Shown: positions 1 through 6,644, counted from the stretch's first letter. The stretch: DNA of 9,771 nucleotides from Flavobacteriales bacterium (GCA_007129985.1 SKUL01000294.1:1-9771), one strand, 5' to 3'. The notes: a model not told the origin generated them from the sequence alone. Translations and numbers: made by a program.

Positions 1-468
1 AATGCATCTAAACCGCTGGTGGTGTTTCAGTTTCTGGTGGTGAAGCCCAACGAACATCAGATAGACGATGTGCTGAAACTAGGCGAAGAAATCGGTGTGG
101 ACCAGGTGGTTTTCAAAACCGCGCAGGTGTACGATTACCAAAACGGAAATCCGCTCATCCCCACCAACGAAAAGTACTCGCGCTACCGCAAGGGCAAGGA
201 CGGCAAATACCGAATCAAAAATCAATTGCTCAACCAGTGCTGGCGCATGTGGCAAGGCTGCGTAGTAACCTGGGACGGTCTCGTGGTGCCCTGCTGTTTC
301 GATAAAGACGCCAAGCACCGCATGGGCGATTTGAAGAACACTTCGATGAAAGAGGTTTGGCGCGGCCCCGTGTACCGAAACTTCCGCCAAAAGCTGCTGC
401 GGTCACGCTCCGAAATAGACATCTGCACCAACTGCACCGAAGGGACCAAGGTGTGGTCAGAAGCGTAA
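1..468 (+). CDS. Radical SAM/SPASM domain protein, C-terminal part (5' end outside window)
   Basis: The frame is open from base 1 and ends at TAA 466-468, giving 155 visible residues, so the N-terminal radical SAM core with its CxxxCxxC cluster is not in view. The visible part carries a SPASM-type auxiliary iron-sulfur domain: C80, C87, then VTWDG at 89-93, PCC at 97-99 (C98, C99) and a closing CTNC at 142-145. The order 'Cys, WDG, PCC, GDL, EVW, CxxC' is typical of SPASM proteins that bind one or two extra 4Fe-4S clusters and modify peptides or other substrates. The substrate cannot be told from this fragment. A GTG at 19 could be read as a start, but the upstream codons fit the same fold and the partial reading is preferred. 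The gene converges with frr across a 193-bp gap. Confidence 0.85.
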   Translation, partial: NASKPLVVFQFLVVKPNEHQIDDVLKLGEEIGVDQVVFKTAQVYDYQNGNPLIPTNEKYSRYRKGKDGKYRIKNQLLNQCWRMWQGCVVTWDGLVVPCCFDKDAKHRMGDLKNTSMKEVWRGPVYRNFRQKLLRSRSEIDICTNCTEGTKVWSEA

Positions 469-481
469 AAGTTGCATTTTA

Positions 482-561
482 CTCACCAGAGTGAACATTT
501 TTAGCGCATTTTTATTCACTCTAGTGAATGATTTATCGTGTTTTTTGTTCACCCGAGTGAA
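482..561. repeat. Three 14-bp palindromes at exact 33-bp intervals
   Basis: Three dyad-symmetric sites lie at 482-495 (CTCACCAGAGTGAA), 515-528 (TTCACTCTAGTGAA) and 548-561 (TTCACCCGAGTGAA). Their starts are 33 bp apart both times. The right half AGTGAA is invariant and the left half follows the pattern (T/C)TCAC(T/C). The middle copy extends to a perfect 7-bp-arm palindrome at 514-529. A lone left half-site TTCACT follows at 566-571. The spacers are T-rich but otherwise mostly different. The pattern looks like an operator array for a dimeric regulator bound on one helical face. It lies between two convergent gene ends, where operators are not expected. Weak tandem hairpins are the alternative reading. 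The sites are seen directly; the function is inferred. Confidence 0.6.
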
Positions 562-588
562 TAATTTCACTGGGGCTGGCAAATAAAC

Positions 589-621
589 TTCGCCTCCTAC
601 AGGCTAGTAGGGGTTAGCGAA
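589..621 (-). terminator. Possible intrinsic terminator downstream of frr
   Basis: An interrupted inverted repeat pairs TTCGC (589-593) with GCGAA (617-621), and CCTAC (596-600) with GTAGG (607-611), around the loop AGGCTA. Read on the minus strand, downstream of the frr stop, the hairpin is followed by GTTTATTT, a weak U-tract. It sits about 40 bp past the frr stop, a reasonable place for the end of the pyrH-frr transcript. The internal loop and broken U-run keep this tentative. Confidence 0.4.
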
Positions 622-661
622 AACTCAAAACAATAAAAACCAGAGCCTTTTGATTTGCGCG

Positions 662-1225
662 CTAAACCTTCATAATATCTTCTTCCTTGCGGTCTACGAT
701 GCTGTCGCAGCGATTGGTGAAAGAGTTGGTCATTTCCTGCACTTCATCTTCTGCACCGCGAACAGCGTCTTCCGACAGGCCGTCCTTTTGCAGTTTCTTG
801 ATTTCGTCGTTCGCCTCTTTGCGCGCCGTACGAATGCTGACCTTAGCGTGTTCGGCCTCGGCACGTGCTTTTTTCACCAATTCCTTTCTGCGCTCTTCGG
901 TAACCGGAGGCAGGCTGATAATCAGCATTTCGCCATTGTTTTGAGGAGCAAAACCCAGGTTGGCGTTGAGAATGGCGTTCGAAATGGTGTCGAGCATGCT
1001 CTTTTCCCAGGGCTGTATCGAGATGGTTTTGGGGTCGGGGGTGTTGATGTTGGCCACCTGGCTCAGCGGTGTATTTGCACCGTAGTAGTCCACGTAAACA
1101 CTATCGAGCATAGAAGGATTGGCCTTTCCTGCACGGATTTTTTGCAGTTCTGTGGTGAGGTGGTCAATGGCTTTCTGCATCGCCTCACGGGTGGTGTCGA
1201 AAATAAGGTCGAGTTCTTCGTTCAT
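662..1225 (-). CDS. frr: Ribosome recycling factor
   Basis: RRF works with EF-G to split the post-termination ribosome into subunits. The 187-residue product matches the family length of about 185. The N-terminal helix carries the family pattern of repeated acidic and basic residues followed by KIRAGKANPSMLD (residues 29-41), the RRF signature. The central part with PLSQVANINTPD (53-64) and the C-terminal coiled helices with EERRKELVKKA are also typical. The ATG start lies 10 bp after the pyrH stop, so the two genes are almost certainly co-transcribed, as in many bacteria. No Shine-Dalgarno is present; the upstream stretch is AT-rich, as is usual for Bacteroidota. The gene looks intact. Confidence 0.97.
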   Translation of the reverse strand: MNEELDLIFDTTREAMQKAIDHLTTELQKIRAGKANPSMLDSVYVDYYGANTPLSQVANINTPDPKTISIQPWEKSMLDTISNAILNANLGFAPQNNGEMLIISLPPVTEERRKELVKKARAEAEHAKVSIRTARKEANDEIKKLQKDGLSEDAVRGAEDEVQEMTNSFTNRCDSIVDRKEEDIMKV

Positions 1226-1235
1226 GGCTACAAAA

Positions 1236-1943
1236 TTAAAATTCTACCAACGTTCCCACCTGCTCACCTGTAATCACTTTTGTAAGATTTCCGGGGGCGT
1301 TCATATCGAACACGATAATGGGAAGCTTGTTTTCCTTGCAAAGGGTAAATGCGGTGAGATCCATCACGTTCAAACCTTTGGAGTACACCTCATCGAAGGT
1401 AACAGTATCGTATTTTACGGCTGAGGCATCTTTTTCCGGGTCTGCTGAGTAGATACCATCCACGCGGGTTCCTTTCAGAATCACATCTGCATTGATTTCG
1501 ATGGCGCGGAGCGACGCGGCTGAATCCGTTGTGAAATAGGGGTTGCCGGTTCCGGCACCAAAAATTACTACGCGACCTTTTTCGAGGTGGCGAATAGCAC
1601 GGCGGCGGATAAACGACTCTGCGATTTGCTCCATTTTAATGGCCGACATCAAGCGCGTTTGCACATCTATTGACTCCAACGCAGACTGCAGTGCCATGCT
1701 ATTGATCATGGTGGCGAGCATTCCCATGTAATCTCCCTGGGTGCGTTCCATGCCACCTTCGGCAGCCTGCACACCTCGGAAAATATTTCCTCCCCCTACC
1801 ACGAGCGCCAGTTCCACTCCCTGATCGCATGCGGCTTTAATATCGTAGGCGTACTGCATCAGTCGGTTGTGATCTATGCCAAATTGCTGGTTTCCCATCA
1901 GGGCTTCACCACTTAGCTTCAACAGAACGCGTCGGTATTTCAT
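1236..1943 (-). CDS. pyrH: Uridylate kinase (UMP kinase)
   Basis: PyrH phosphorylates UMP to UDP with ATP in the cytoplasm, the step that feeds all UTP and CTP synthesis. The 235-residue protein has the amino-acid kinase fold motifs: KLSGEAL near the start (9-15), the glycine-rich VVGGGNIFRG (48-57), and GAGTGNPYFTTDSAA (129-143), which contributes to UMP binding. KGTRVDGIYSADP (157-169) fits the ATP-binding part. Its length is usual for bacterial UMP kinases. It starts at ATG and is the first gene of a pyrH-frr pair. The strong terminator behind tsf (1996-2027) separates it from the ribosomal protein unit, so it probably has its own promoter in the short gap before the start. Confidence 0.97.
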   Translation of the reverse strand: MKYRRVLLKLSGEALMGNQQFGIDHNRLMQYAYDIKAACDQGVELALVVGGGNIFRGVQAAEGGMERTQGDYMGMLATMINSMALQSALESIDVQTRLMSAIKMEQIAESFIRRRAIRHLEKGRVVIFGAGTGNPYFTTDSAASLRAIEINADVILKGTRVDGIYSADPEKDASAVKYDTVTFDEVYSKGLNVMDLTAFTLCKENKLPIIVFDMNAPGNLTKVITGEQVGTLVEF

Positions 1944-1983
1944 TGGGGGATGTGTTTTGCGGTAGGTTTTGAATGAATGTTGC

Positions 1984-1991
1984 CAATGATA
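1984..1991 (-). promoter_or_regulatory. Weak candidate -7 element for pyrH
   Basis: On the minus strand this reads TATCATTG, one base off the Bacteroidota -7 consensus TAnnTTTG, 40 bp before the pyrH start. It follows directly after the tsf terminator, so its -33 region would fall inside the terminator hairpin, where I see no TTG. A promoter is expected here because the upstream transcript terminates, but this assignment is weak. Confidence 0.25.
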
Positions 1992-1995
1992 GCAA

Positions 1996-2027
1996 AAAAA
2001 AGAGAGAACCGTGATTCTCTCTTTTTT
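1996..2027 (-). terminator. Strong intrinsic terminator behind tsf
   Basis: A perfect 13-bp inverted repeat: AAAAAAGAGAGAA (1996-2008) and TTCTCTCTTTTTT (2015-2027) around the six-base loop CCGTGA. On the minus strand it starts 9 bp after the tsf stop and continues into a run of Ts (complement of 1994-2001), so it is a textbook rho-independent terminator. The symmetric A and T flanks mean it could also work in the other direction, although no plus-strand gene runs into it. It marks the end of the rplM-rpsI-rpsB-tsf transcript. Confidence 0.92.
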
Positions 2028-2036
2028 GTGAAATGA

Positions 2037-2870
2037 TTAAACGCTGAGCGCTATCCTTTTGAAGCTTGTGACGGTGAGTTCAGCGTCGAAGCCTTTGAGA
2101 TATTGCTCGATGGTTTTCTTGTTGTCTTTAATGTACTCCTGGCTGAGGAGGGTGTTCTCTTTAAAGAACTTGTTGAGGCGACCCATGGCGATTTTCTCGG
2201 CCATGTCGGCCGGCTTTCCTTCCTGGATGGCCTGTTCCTTACCTACCTCTATCTCGCGATCGATGGTTGCCTGAGGAACTTCCTCTTTACTCACCGCAAC
2301 GGGATCCATGGCAGCAATCTGCATGGCAACGTCTTTGGCAGCATCCTGAAAGTCTCCACCTTTGTTCAAACCAACCATAGAAGCCAGTTTGTTACCGGGG
2401 TGGTTGTAAGCGTAAACCATGGCAGCGTTGATTTGCTCGTAACCGCTCAGGTCGATTTTTTCGCCGATAACACCGGTTTGCTCAATGATTTTCTCACCGA
2501 TGGTGATACCGTTTCCGGCGAAAGGCAATGCCTTCAGCGCTTCGATATCAGCAGGGCTGTGCTCCATAGCCACGTCCAGAATCTGGTTGGCGAATTTTCC
2601 GAAGTCTTCGTTTTTCGCAACAAAGTCGGTTTCGCAGTTTACCACAACCATCACACCTTTGGTTCCATCGGCGGTGATTTTGGCAATTACAAGACCTTCG
2701 GCGGCATCGCGGTCGCTGCGCTTGGCAGCTACTTTCTGGCCTTGCTTGCGGAGAATATCCACAGCAGCTTCAAAGTCGCCGTTGGCTTCAACGAGCGCCT
2801 TTTTGCAATCCATCATACCTGCGCCGGTTTGTTGGCGCAGTTTATTTACATCTGCAGCAGTAATGTTCAT
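2037..2870 (-). CDS. tsf: Translation elongation factor Ts
   Basis: EF-Ts is the guanine nucleotide exchange factor that recycles EF-Tu-GDP to EF-Tu-GTP. The 277-residue product begins with the UBA-like domain typical of the family (ITAADVNKLRQQTGAGMMDCK, residues 3-23, where TGAGMMDCK is the hallmark). TDFVAKNEDF (81-90) is the conserved motif whose Asp-Phe inserts near the EF-Tu Mg2+ site. The core dimerisation domains follow. The length is close to other Bacteroidota EF-Ts proteins. The ATG start lies 21 bp after the rpsB stop, the classic rpsB-tsf arrangement, and transcription ends at the perfect hairpin just past the stop. Confidence 0.97.
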   Translation of the reverse strand: MNITAADVNKLRQQTGAGMMDCKKALVEANGDFEAAVDILRKQGQKVAAKRSDRDAAEGLVIAKITADGTKGVMVVVNCETDFVAKNEDFGKFANQILDVAMEHSPADIEALKALPFAGNGITIGEKIIEQTGVIGEKIDLSGYEQINAAMVYAYNHPGNKLASMVGLNKGGDFQDAAKDVAMQIAAMDPVAVSKEEVPQATIDREIEVGKEQAIQEGKPADMAEKIAMGRLNKFFKENTLLSQEYIKDNKKTIEQYLKGFDAELTVTSFKRIALSV

Positions 2871-2891
2871 GCTTCCTGAATTTTTTGCGGG

Positions 2892-3641
2892 TTATTCTTT
2901 GGTGGCTTCTGCGGCTTCAGCAGCAGGAGCTTCCTCTTTTTTGTCGCGGTCGTTCTTGCGCTCACCGATTCCTTCCTGAACAGCCTTGATCATGATGTCA
3001 AGGACGAGGGCGATTGACTTGGTGGCGTCGTCGTTGGCCGGAATTGGGAAATCAACCAGATTGGGATCTGCATTGGTATCCACCATTGCAAAGGTGGTGA
3101 TGTTGAGCTTTTTCGCTTCTTCAAGAGCAATATGCTCTTTGTTGATGTCCACGATGAAGATAGCCGCGGGGATGCGGTTCATATCGGCAATGCTACCGAG
3201 GTTCTTTTCGAGTTTCTCGCGCTGACGAAGAATCTGAAGTTTTTCGCGCTTTGAGATGTTATCGAAAGTACCGTCCGTCTGCATCTTATCGATGGTGCTC
3301 ATTTTCTTCACCGCCCGACGGATGGTTCCGAAGTTGGTGAGCATACCACCCGACCAGCGCTCAGTTACATAAGGCATTCCGATAGTCTTTACGCGCTCGG
3401 CAACGAGGTCTTTAGCCTGCTTTTTGGTAGCAACAAAAAGAATTTTGCGGCCCGACTTGGCAATTTGCTTCATCGCGGCGGCCGCCTCTTCAACTTTGTG
3501 TACAGTTTTGTTGAGGTCGATTACGTGGATTCCCTTTTTCTCTCCGAAAATGTAGGGAGCCATGCTGGGGTTCCACTTGCGCTTAAGGTGACCGAAGTGT
3601 ACTCCGGCTTCCAGAAGCTCTTGAAAATTGGTACGTGACAT
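2892..3641 (-). CDS. rpsB: 30S ribosomal protein S2
   Basis: S2 is a late-assembling protein of the small subunit, on the solvent side between head and body. The 249-residue product shows the family signatures LLEAGVHFGHLKRKWNPSM (residues 9-27), IHVIDLNKT (38-46), ATKKQAKDLV (71-80) and RWSGGMLTNF (95-104). The C-terminal tail of about 25 residues is low-complexity, alternating Lys/Asp and then Ala/Glu-rich, common in this phylum. A 105-bp gap separates it from rpsI and contains a structured leader (3680-3714). S2 is known in other bacteria to repress its own rpsB-tsf transcript, so autoregulation is a reasonable inference here. Confidence 0.97.
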   Translation of the reverse strand: MSRTNFQELLEAGVHFGHLKRKWNPSMAPYIFGEKKGIHVIDLNKTVHKVEEAAAAMKQIAKSGRKILFVATKKQAKDLVAERVKTIGMPYVTERWSGGMLTNFGTIRRAVKKMSTIDKMQTDGTFDNISKREKLQILRQREKLEKNLGSIADMNRIPAAIFIVDINKEHIALEEAKKLNITTFAMVDTNADPNLVDFPIPANDDATKSIALVLDIMIKAVQEGIGERKNDRDKKEEAPAAEAAEATKE

Positions 3642-3679
3642 TATGTGTGTTTAATTTAGGTTTACGTTCTCTGAAGTGC

Positions 3680-3727
3680 AACCGACAGGTAGTGCTTGCG
3701 CAGTCCTGCCGGTTTGGATGCTAAACC
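3680..3727 (-). promoter_or_regulatory. Structured rpsB leader with two competing stems
   Basis: In minus-strand RNA sense, AACCGGCAGG (complement of 3705-3714) pairs with CCUGUCGGUU (complement of 3680-3689) to give a 10-bp stem containing one G-U pair. Its loop folds further as UGC-GCAA-GCA (3693-3702), a GNRA tetraloop. A second pairing, GGUUU (complement of 3723-3727) with AAACC (complement of 3711-3715), uses part of the same strand and so excludes the full main stem. No U-run follows, so this is not a simple terminator. Its place 38 bp before rpsB suggests a ribosomal-protein leader or an RNA processing site. The pairings are seen directly; the regulatory role is inferred. Confidence 0.5.
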
Positions 3728-3746
3728 AACGATAATCCGCAGTGGA

Positions 3747-4133
3747 TTAACGCTTGCTGAACTGGAACTTCTTACGGGCTTTCTTCTGACCGAATTTCTT
3801 GCGCTCCACCATACGGGGGTCACGGGTCAGGAGGCTTTCGACTTTAAGCATCGGACGGAATTCAGGGTCACGCTCAACAAGTGCGCGTGAAATTCCCAAT
3901 CGAATGGCTTCCGCCTGACCTGTAAAACCACCACCGTGTACGTTTACGTTCACGTCGAACTTCCCTTCGGTTTCGGTAAGAAGAAAGGGCTGGTTCACGC
4001 GGTAGCGCAAAATCATGGTGTTGAAGTACTCCGACACATCACGCTTGTTTACGGTGATTTTACCGTTACCTTCTTTGAGGTACACACGCGCTACTGCATT
4101 TTTTCGGCGACCGGTTTTGTTGTTGATATCCAT
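3747..4133 (-). CDS. rpsI: 30S ribosomal protein S9
   Basis: S9 sits in the small-subunit head, and its C-terminal tail reaches the P-site tRNA. The 128-residue product has TGRRKNAVARVYL (7-19), the family's N-terminal signature, then VHGGGFTGQAEAIRLGISRAL (65-85), and ends in the basic tail ...KKARKKFQFSKR. The conserved terminal Lys-Arg that contacts tRNA is present. The gene lies 11 bp after rplM, the almost universal L13-S9 pair, so the two are co-transcribed. Start ATG; no Shine-Dalgarno. Confidence 0.97.
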   Translation of the reverse strand: MDINNKTGRRKNAVARVYLKEGNGKITVNKRDVSEYFNTMILRYRVNQPFLLTETEGKFDVNVNVHGGGFTGQAEAIRLGISRALVERDPEFRPMLKVESLLTRDPRMVERKKFGQKKARKKFQFSKR

Positions 4134-4144
4134 ATCGCTGTTTC

Positions 4145-4600
4145 TTATTTAATATCGTCGAGGTTGATGGTGCGGGGCTTTTGCGCCTCGTGGTTGTGCG
4201 AGGGGCCCTCAAACACGTGAAGGTTGGTGTAGAGCTTGCTGCCCAGTTTGTTCTTGGGAAGCATACCGCGAACGGCAGTTTCTACCAGAGCAATGGGCTT
4301 GCGATTAAGCAATTGCTGTGCAGTGAGCTCGCGCTGACCTCCGGGGTAACCGGTGTGGCGCAGATACACCTTGTCTTGCATTTTGTTGCCGGTCAGTTTC
4401 ACCTTCTCGGCGTTTACCACAATTACATTGTCTCCGCAATCTACATGCGGGGTGTAATCGGGCTTGTTTTTGCCGCGGATGATTTTGGCAACTTTACTGG
4501 CCAAACGACCCAGCGTTTGGTCCTCGGCATCTACCAACACCCACTCTTTCTTTACGGTGTTGCGGTTGGCCGAAATGGTCTTGTAACTTAAGGTGTTCAC
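4145..4600 (-). CDS. rplM: 50S ribosomal protein L13
   Basis: L13 is an early-assembly protein of the large subunit. The 151-residue product shows WVLVDAEDQTLGRLAS (20-35), the family core, plus DCGDNVIVVNA (54-64) and the region YLRHTGYPGGQRELTAQQLL (80-99), which fits the conserved RHTGYPGG pattern. The N-terminal MNTLSYKT is common in this phylum, which supports the GTG codon at 4598-4600 as the true start; no ATG in frame gives a better one. It is the first gene of the rplM-rpsI-rpsB-tsf unit. A promoter-like element lies about 50 bp upstream, and a small hairpin lies three bases before the start codon. Confidence 0.95.
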   Translation of the reverse strand: MNTLSYKTISANRNTVKKEWVLVDAEDQTLGRLASKVAKIIRGKNKPDYTPHVDCGDNVIVVNAEKVKLTGNKMQDKVYLRHTGYPGGQRELTAQQLLNRKPIALVETAVRGMLPKNKLGSKLYTNLHVFEGPSHNHEAQKPRTINLDDIK

Positions 4601-4603
4601 GTC

Positions 4604-4617
4604 AACAATGCTTTGTT
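4604..4617 (-). promoter_or_regulatory. Small hairpin directly before the rplM start
   Basis: On the minus strand AACAA-AGCA-TTGTT forms a 5-bp stem with a 4-base loop and ends three bases before the GTG start. The stem is weak (A/T-rich), but its place next to the start codon could affect ribosome access. If folded, it would also shorten the distance between the upstream SD-like element (4626-4634) and the start. Confidence 0.35.
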
Positions 4618-4625
4618 AAAAACTA

Positions 4626-4634
4626 CTCCTTCCT
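4626..4634 (-). promoter_or_regulatory. SD-like purine element in the rplM leader
   Basis: Minus-strand AGGAAGGAG is a strong match to the anti-Shine-Dalgarno end of 16S rRNA. It ends 25 bases before the GTG start, too far for normal use unless the 14-base hairpin between them is folded, which leaves about 11 bases. Most Bacteroidota genes do not use SD sequences, so a good match here stands out. It may simply be a chance purine run. Confidence 0.3.
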
Positions 4635-4646
4635 AAAATCGGGCTG

Positions 4647-4679
4647 CGAAGGTAGAACTATTTTTGATAACCGCCAAAA
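4647..4679 (-). promoter_or_regulatory. Probable promoter of the rplM-rpsI-rpsB-tsf unit
   Basis: On the minus strand a TTTTG (4675-4679) is followed 20 bp later by TACCTTCG (4647-4654). This fits the Bacteroidota sigma-factor pattern TTG ... TAnnTTTG with a single mismatch in the -7 box and normal spacing. Transcription would start near 4640, giving a leader of about 40 bases. The site lies in the only sizeable gap upstream of rplM, after the end of the permease gene. Confidence 0.55.
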
Positions 4680-4775
4680 TATGAGGGTTGCTAATCGTGA
4701 TTTTTTCTGCGTGCATTTTGCCCTCCTGACAAGGCGATGAATCCGGAATAGCATCCCGCATGTAATACCAGCCCA

Positions 4776-5990
4776 TTAAGACGCCTGCATGGTTCTGGTA
4801 AAGTAGTAGATAGGCACCGAACTGGTGATTCCTCCTACCAGCATCACCACGCCAAACACCGCGAAGAAATCACCGGCCAACATCTCCATGGGATAATAAG
4901 GGACGATTCCTCCTTCGAGCGGTATCAAACCAATTTGCAAGTGCAGTACGCAGAACAGATAGCCCAGCCCTAACCCCAATGCTGCCCCGATGGCATTGAT
5001 GAGCACACCCTCGTAGAAAAAGATGCGACGAATGGCCGCGCGCGATGCCCCCATGCTGCTCAAAACAAAGGTGTCTTTCTTCTTATCAATAATAAGCATG
5101 GTGAGTGAAGCGATGATGTTGAAGGAGGCAATCAGCAGAATAAACGACAGGATGAAGAACGTAATCCACTTCTCGCTCTGGTTGGTCTGAAAAATCAGCT
5201 CGTTTTTTTGCATCCTTGTTTTCACCTCAAAGTCATCGCCCACTTGCTCACTCAAGGTGCGCTGCATGCGACGCGGATCCACCCCGGGTTGCAGCCCTAT
5301 CTCCAACGCCGTGCGCTCATTGTGGTAACCGAAAAGGTCTGCGGTAAAATCCATGGAGGCCAGCACATAGCGGTTGTCAAAATCCGGACTGATGCTGAAA
5401 ATGCCGCCAATCATCATGTCCTTTCGGTTAAAGGCCCGCTCCTGACTTTGGCTGATGCGTCTTCCGCGAATGGGCGCAAAGACTTTAAGCGGTCGCATGG
5501 ACGCCTGATAGAGGTTCATGCCCAATTCATACTTCAGGCCGTAGCCCACCATGGCGAAATAGAGTCCGCGGTCGTGCAACATAAAGGAGCCATCAACTAA
5601 CACCGAATCAAGTCGGGTAAAATCGGCGTAGTTGTCGTTTACACCTTTCAGCGTGGCAATGCGCTGCGCACCGCCGTATTCGATTAGTACGTTTTCCTCT
5701 ATTACCGGGAGCACATAGCGCACACCGGGCAGGTTGGCGATTGCCAGCGTGTCGGCGGCATCCAACTCAAAGGTTTTTCCGCGCGCGGGTGTGATGGTGA
5801 TATCCGGCTCAAAAATGCTGTAGAGGTTTTTTACCAGACCTTCAATGCCGTTCATGGCCGAGAGCACAATAATCATGGCCATGGTGACCACTGCCACTAC
5901 CGACAGCGAGATGGCCGAAATGACATTGATAATGTTGTGCGACTTTTTGGAAAAGAGGTAGCGACGGGCTATGTAAAACGGAAAATTCAC
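4776..5990 (-). CDS. FtsX/LolE-type ABC transporter permease
   Basis: The 404-residue inner-membrane protein has the layout of LolC/LolE-type permeases, which take lipoproteins out of the inner membrane with an ATPase partner. The N-terminal FYIARRYLFSKKSHNIINVISAIS (5-28) leads into a first membrane helix (about 22-46). A periplasmic MacB/PCD-like domain of roughly 225 residues follows. Three more helices lie at about 275-300, 326-350 and 372-396, with the FtsX-type cytoplasmic segment IIDKKKDTFVLSSMGAS (300-316) between the second and third. It starts at GTG 5988-5990, 9 bp after rbfA, so it is in that operon; rbfA followed by such a permease recurs in Bacteroidota. No ATPase (LolD-type) gene is nearby. 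I see no clear terminator between its stop and the rplM promoter. Confidence 0.88.
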   Translation of the reverse strand: MNFPFYIARRYLFSKKSHNIINVISAISLSVVAVVTMAMIIVLSAMNGIEGLVKNLYSIFEPDITITPARGKTFELDAADTLAIANLPGVRYVLPVIEENVLIEYGGAQRIATLKGVNDNYADFTRLDSVLVDGSFMLHDRGLYFAMVGYGLKYELGMNLYQASMRPLKVFAPIRGRRISQSQERAFNRKDMMIGGIFSISPDFDNRYVLASMDFTADLFGYHNERTALEIGLQPGVDPRRMQRTLSEQVGDDFEVKTRMQKNELIFQTNQSEKWITFFILSFILLIASFNIIASLTMLIIDKKKDTFVLSSMGASRAAIRRIFFYEGVLINAIGAALGLGLGYLFCVLHLQIGLIPLEGGIVPYYPMEMLAGDFFAVFGVVMLVGGITSSVPIYYFTRTMQAS

Positions 5991-5999
5991 CCGCTGAGC

Positions 6000-6335
6000 C
6001 TATTGCAGCAGTTCGTCAATCTGCTCAGAATAATCGAGTGAGTCGTCCAGGAAGAACCGCAAATCGGGCACCTTGCGCAGCACTTTTCCCACGCCGTCGC
6101 CCAGTAATTTTCGGTAGAAGCCTTTGTCGCGGTTGGCCTGTTCTATCAGCTCGTCGGGGTTTTTGGCGCCAAACAAGCTGAGGTACACCTTAGCGTAGCC
6201 CATGTCCGGTGATACGCGCACCACGGTAACGGAGGCCATCACTCCCGAGCCGAAATGGGCCGACTCACGCTGTATGATCTGCGCCATTTCGCGCTGAATC
6301 AAACTGGCAATTTTTTCCTGACGAACCGAAGCCAT
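6000..6335 (-). CDS. rbfA: 30S ribosome-binding factor A
   Basis: RbfA is a small KH-fold protein that binds immature 30S subunits and aids 16S rRNA 5'-end processing, also linked to growth in the cold. The 111-residue product has the family N-terminus (RQEKIASLIQREMAQIIQRE, residues 5-24), then a beta-strand region VTVVRVSPDMGYAKVYLSLFG, and the hallmark RKVPDLRFFLDDSLDYSEQID near residue 87-107. The length is slightly shorter than E. coli RbfA (133), as is usual here. It starts 6 bp after the gatC stop and ends 9 bp before the permease. Confidence 0.95.
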   Translation of the reverse strand: MASVRQEKIASLIQREMAQIIQRESAHFGSGVMASVTVVRVSPDMGYAKVYLSLFGAKNPDELIEQANRDKGFYRKLLGDGVGKVLRKVPDLRFFLDDSLDYSEQIDELLQ

Positions 6336-6341
6336 GGCTTG

Positions 6342-6644
6342 TTATGATTGGGAGGGTTGGGAAATCACTTTGGGTACCTTGAAATAATCGGAGTCTTTTT
6401 TGGGTGCGTTGCGCAGTGCCTCCTCACGGGTGATGCTCTCCTTCACCACATCATCGCGAAGCACATTGATGTGCTCCGTCATGTGGATGAGCGGCTCCAC
6501 GCCTTCGGTATTTAGCTCACCGAGCTTGTCCACGAGATTCAGAATGTTTTGCAAATCACTCTTAATCTGTCCTTTCTGTTCCTGCGCAAAGGTCAGGCGC
6601 GATAGTTTAGCGAGGTGGTCTATGGTATGGTCGTCGATATTCAT
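6342..6644 (-). CDS. gatC: Asp-tRNA(Asn)/Glu-tRNA(Gln) amidotransferase subunit C
   Basis: GatC is the small scaffold subunit of the GatCAB complex, which converts mischarged Glu-tRNA(Gln) and Asp-tRNA(Asn) to Gln- and Asn-tRNA. The 100-residue product has DDHTIDHLAKLSRLTF at 4-19, a middle with LQNILNLVDKLGELNTEGVEPL, then LRDDVV and DSDYFKVPKVI near the end, matching the family. The frame stays open upstream to an ATG at 6770, but the extra 42 residues do not resemble GatC. They also run across a perfect -7 promoter element at 6687-6694, so the ATG at 6642-6644 is chosen. GatA and GatB are not in this window. It heads the gatC-rbfA-permease unit. Confidence 0.93.
   Translation of the reverse strand: MNIDDHTIDHLAKLSRLTFAQEQKGQIKSDLQNILNLVDKLGELNTEGVEPLIHMTEHINVLRDDVVKESITREEALRNAPKKDSDYFKVPKVISQPSQS

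Noticed and set aside
482..561. CRISPR-like array
   Set aside because: Only three units; the repeated part is 14 bp, the spacers are 19 bp and T-rich, and no cas genes are in view.
2103..2879. 258-codon plus-strand open frame over tsf, and a similar 207-codon frame over frr (650-1273)
   Set aside because: Both are antisense shadows of well-recognised genes, have no recognisable protein motifs and no promoter or start context.
4680..4775. Terminator behind the permease gene
   Set aside because: Only short stems such as GCC/GGC are found and none is followed by a T-run, so read-through into rplM cannot be excluded.
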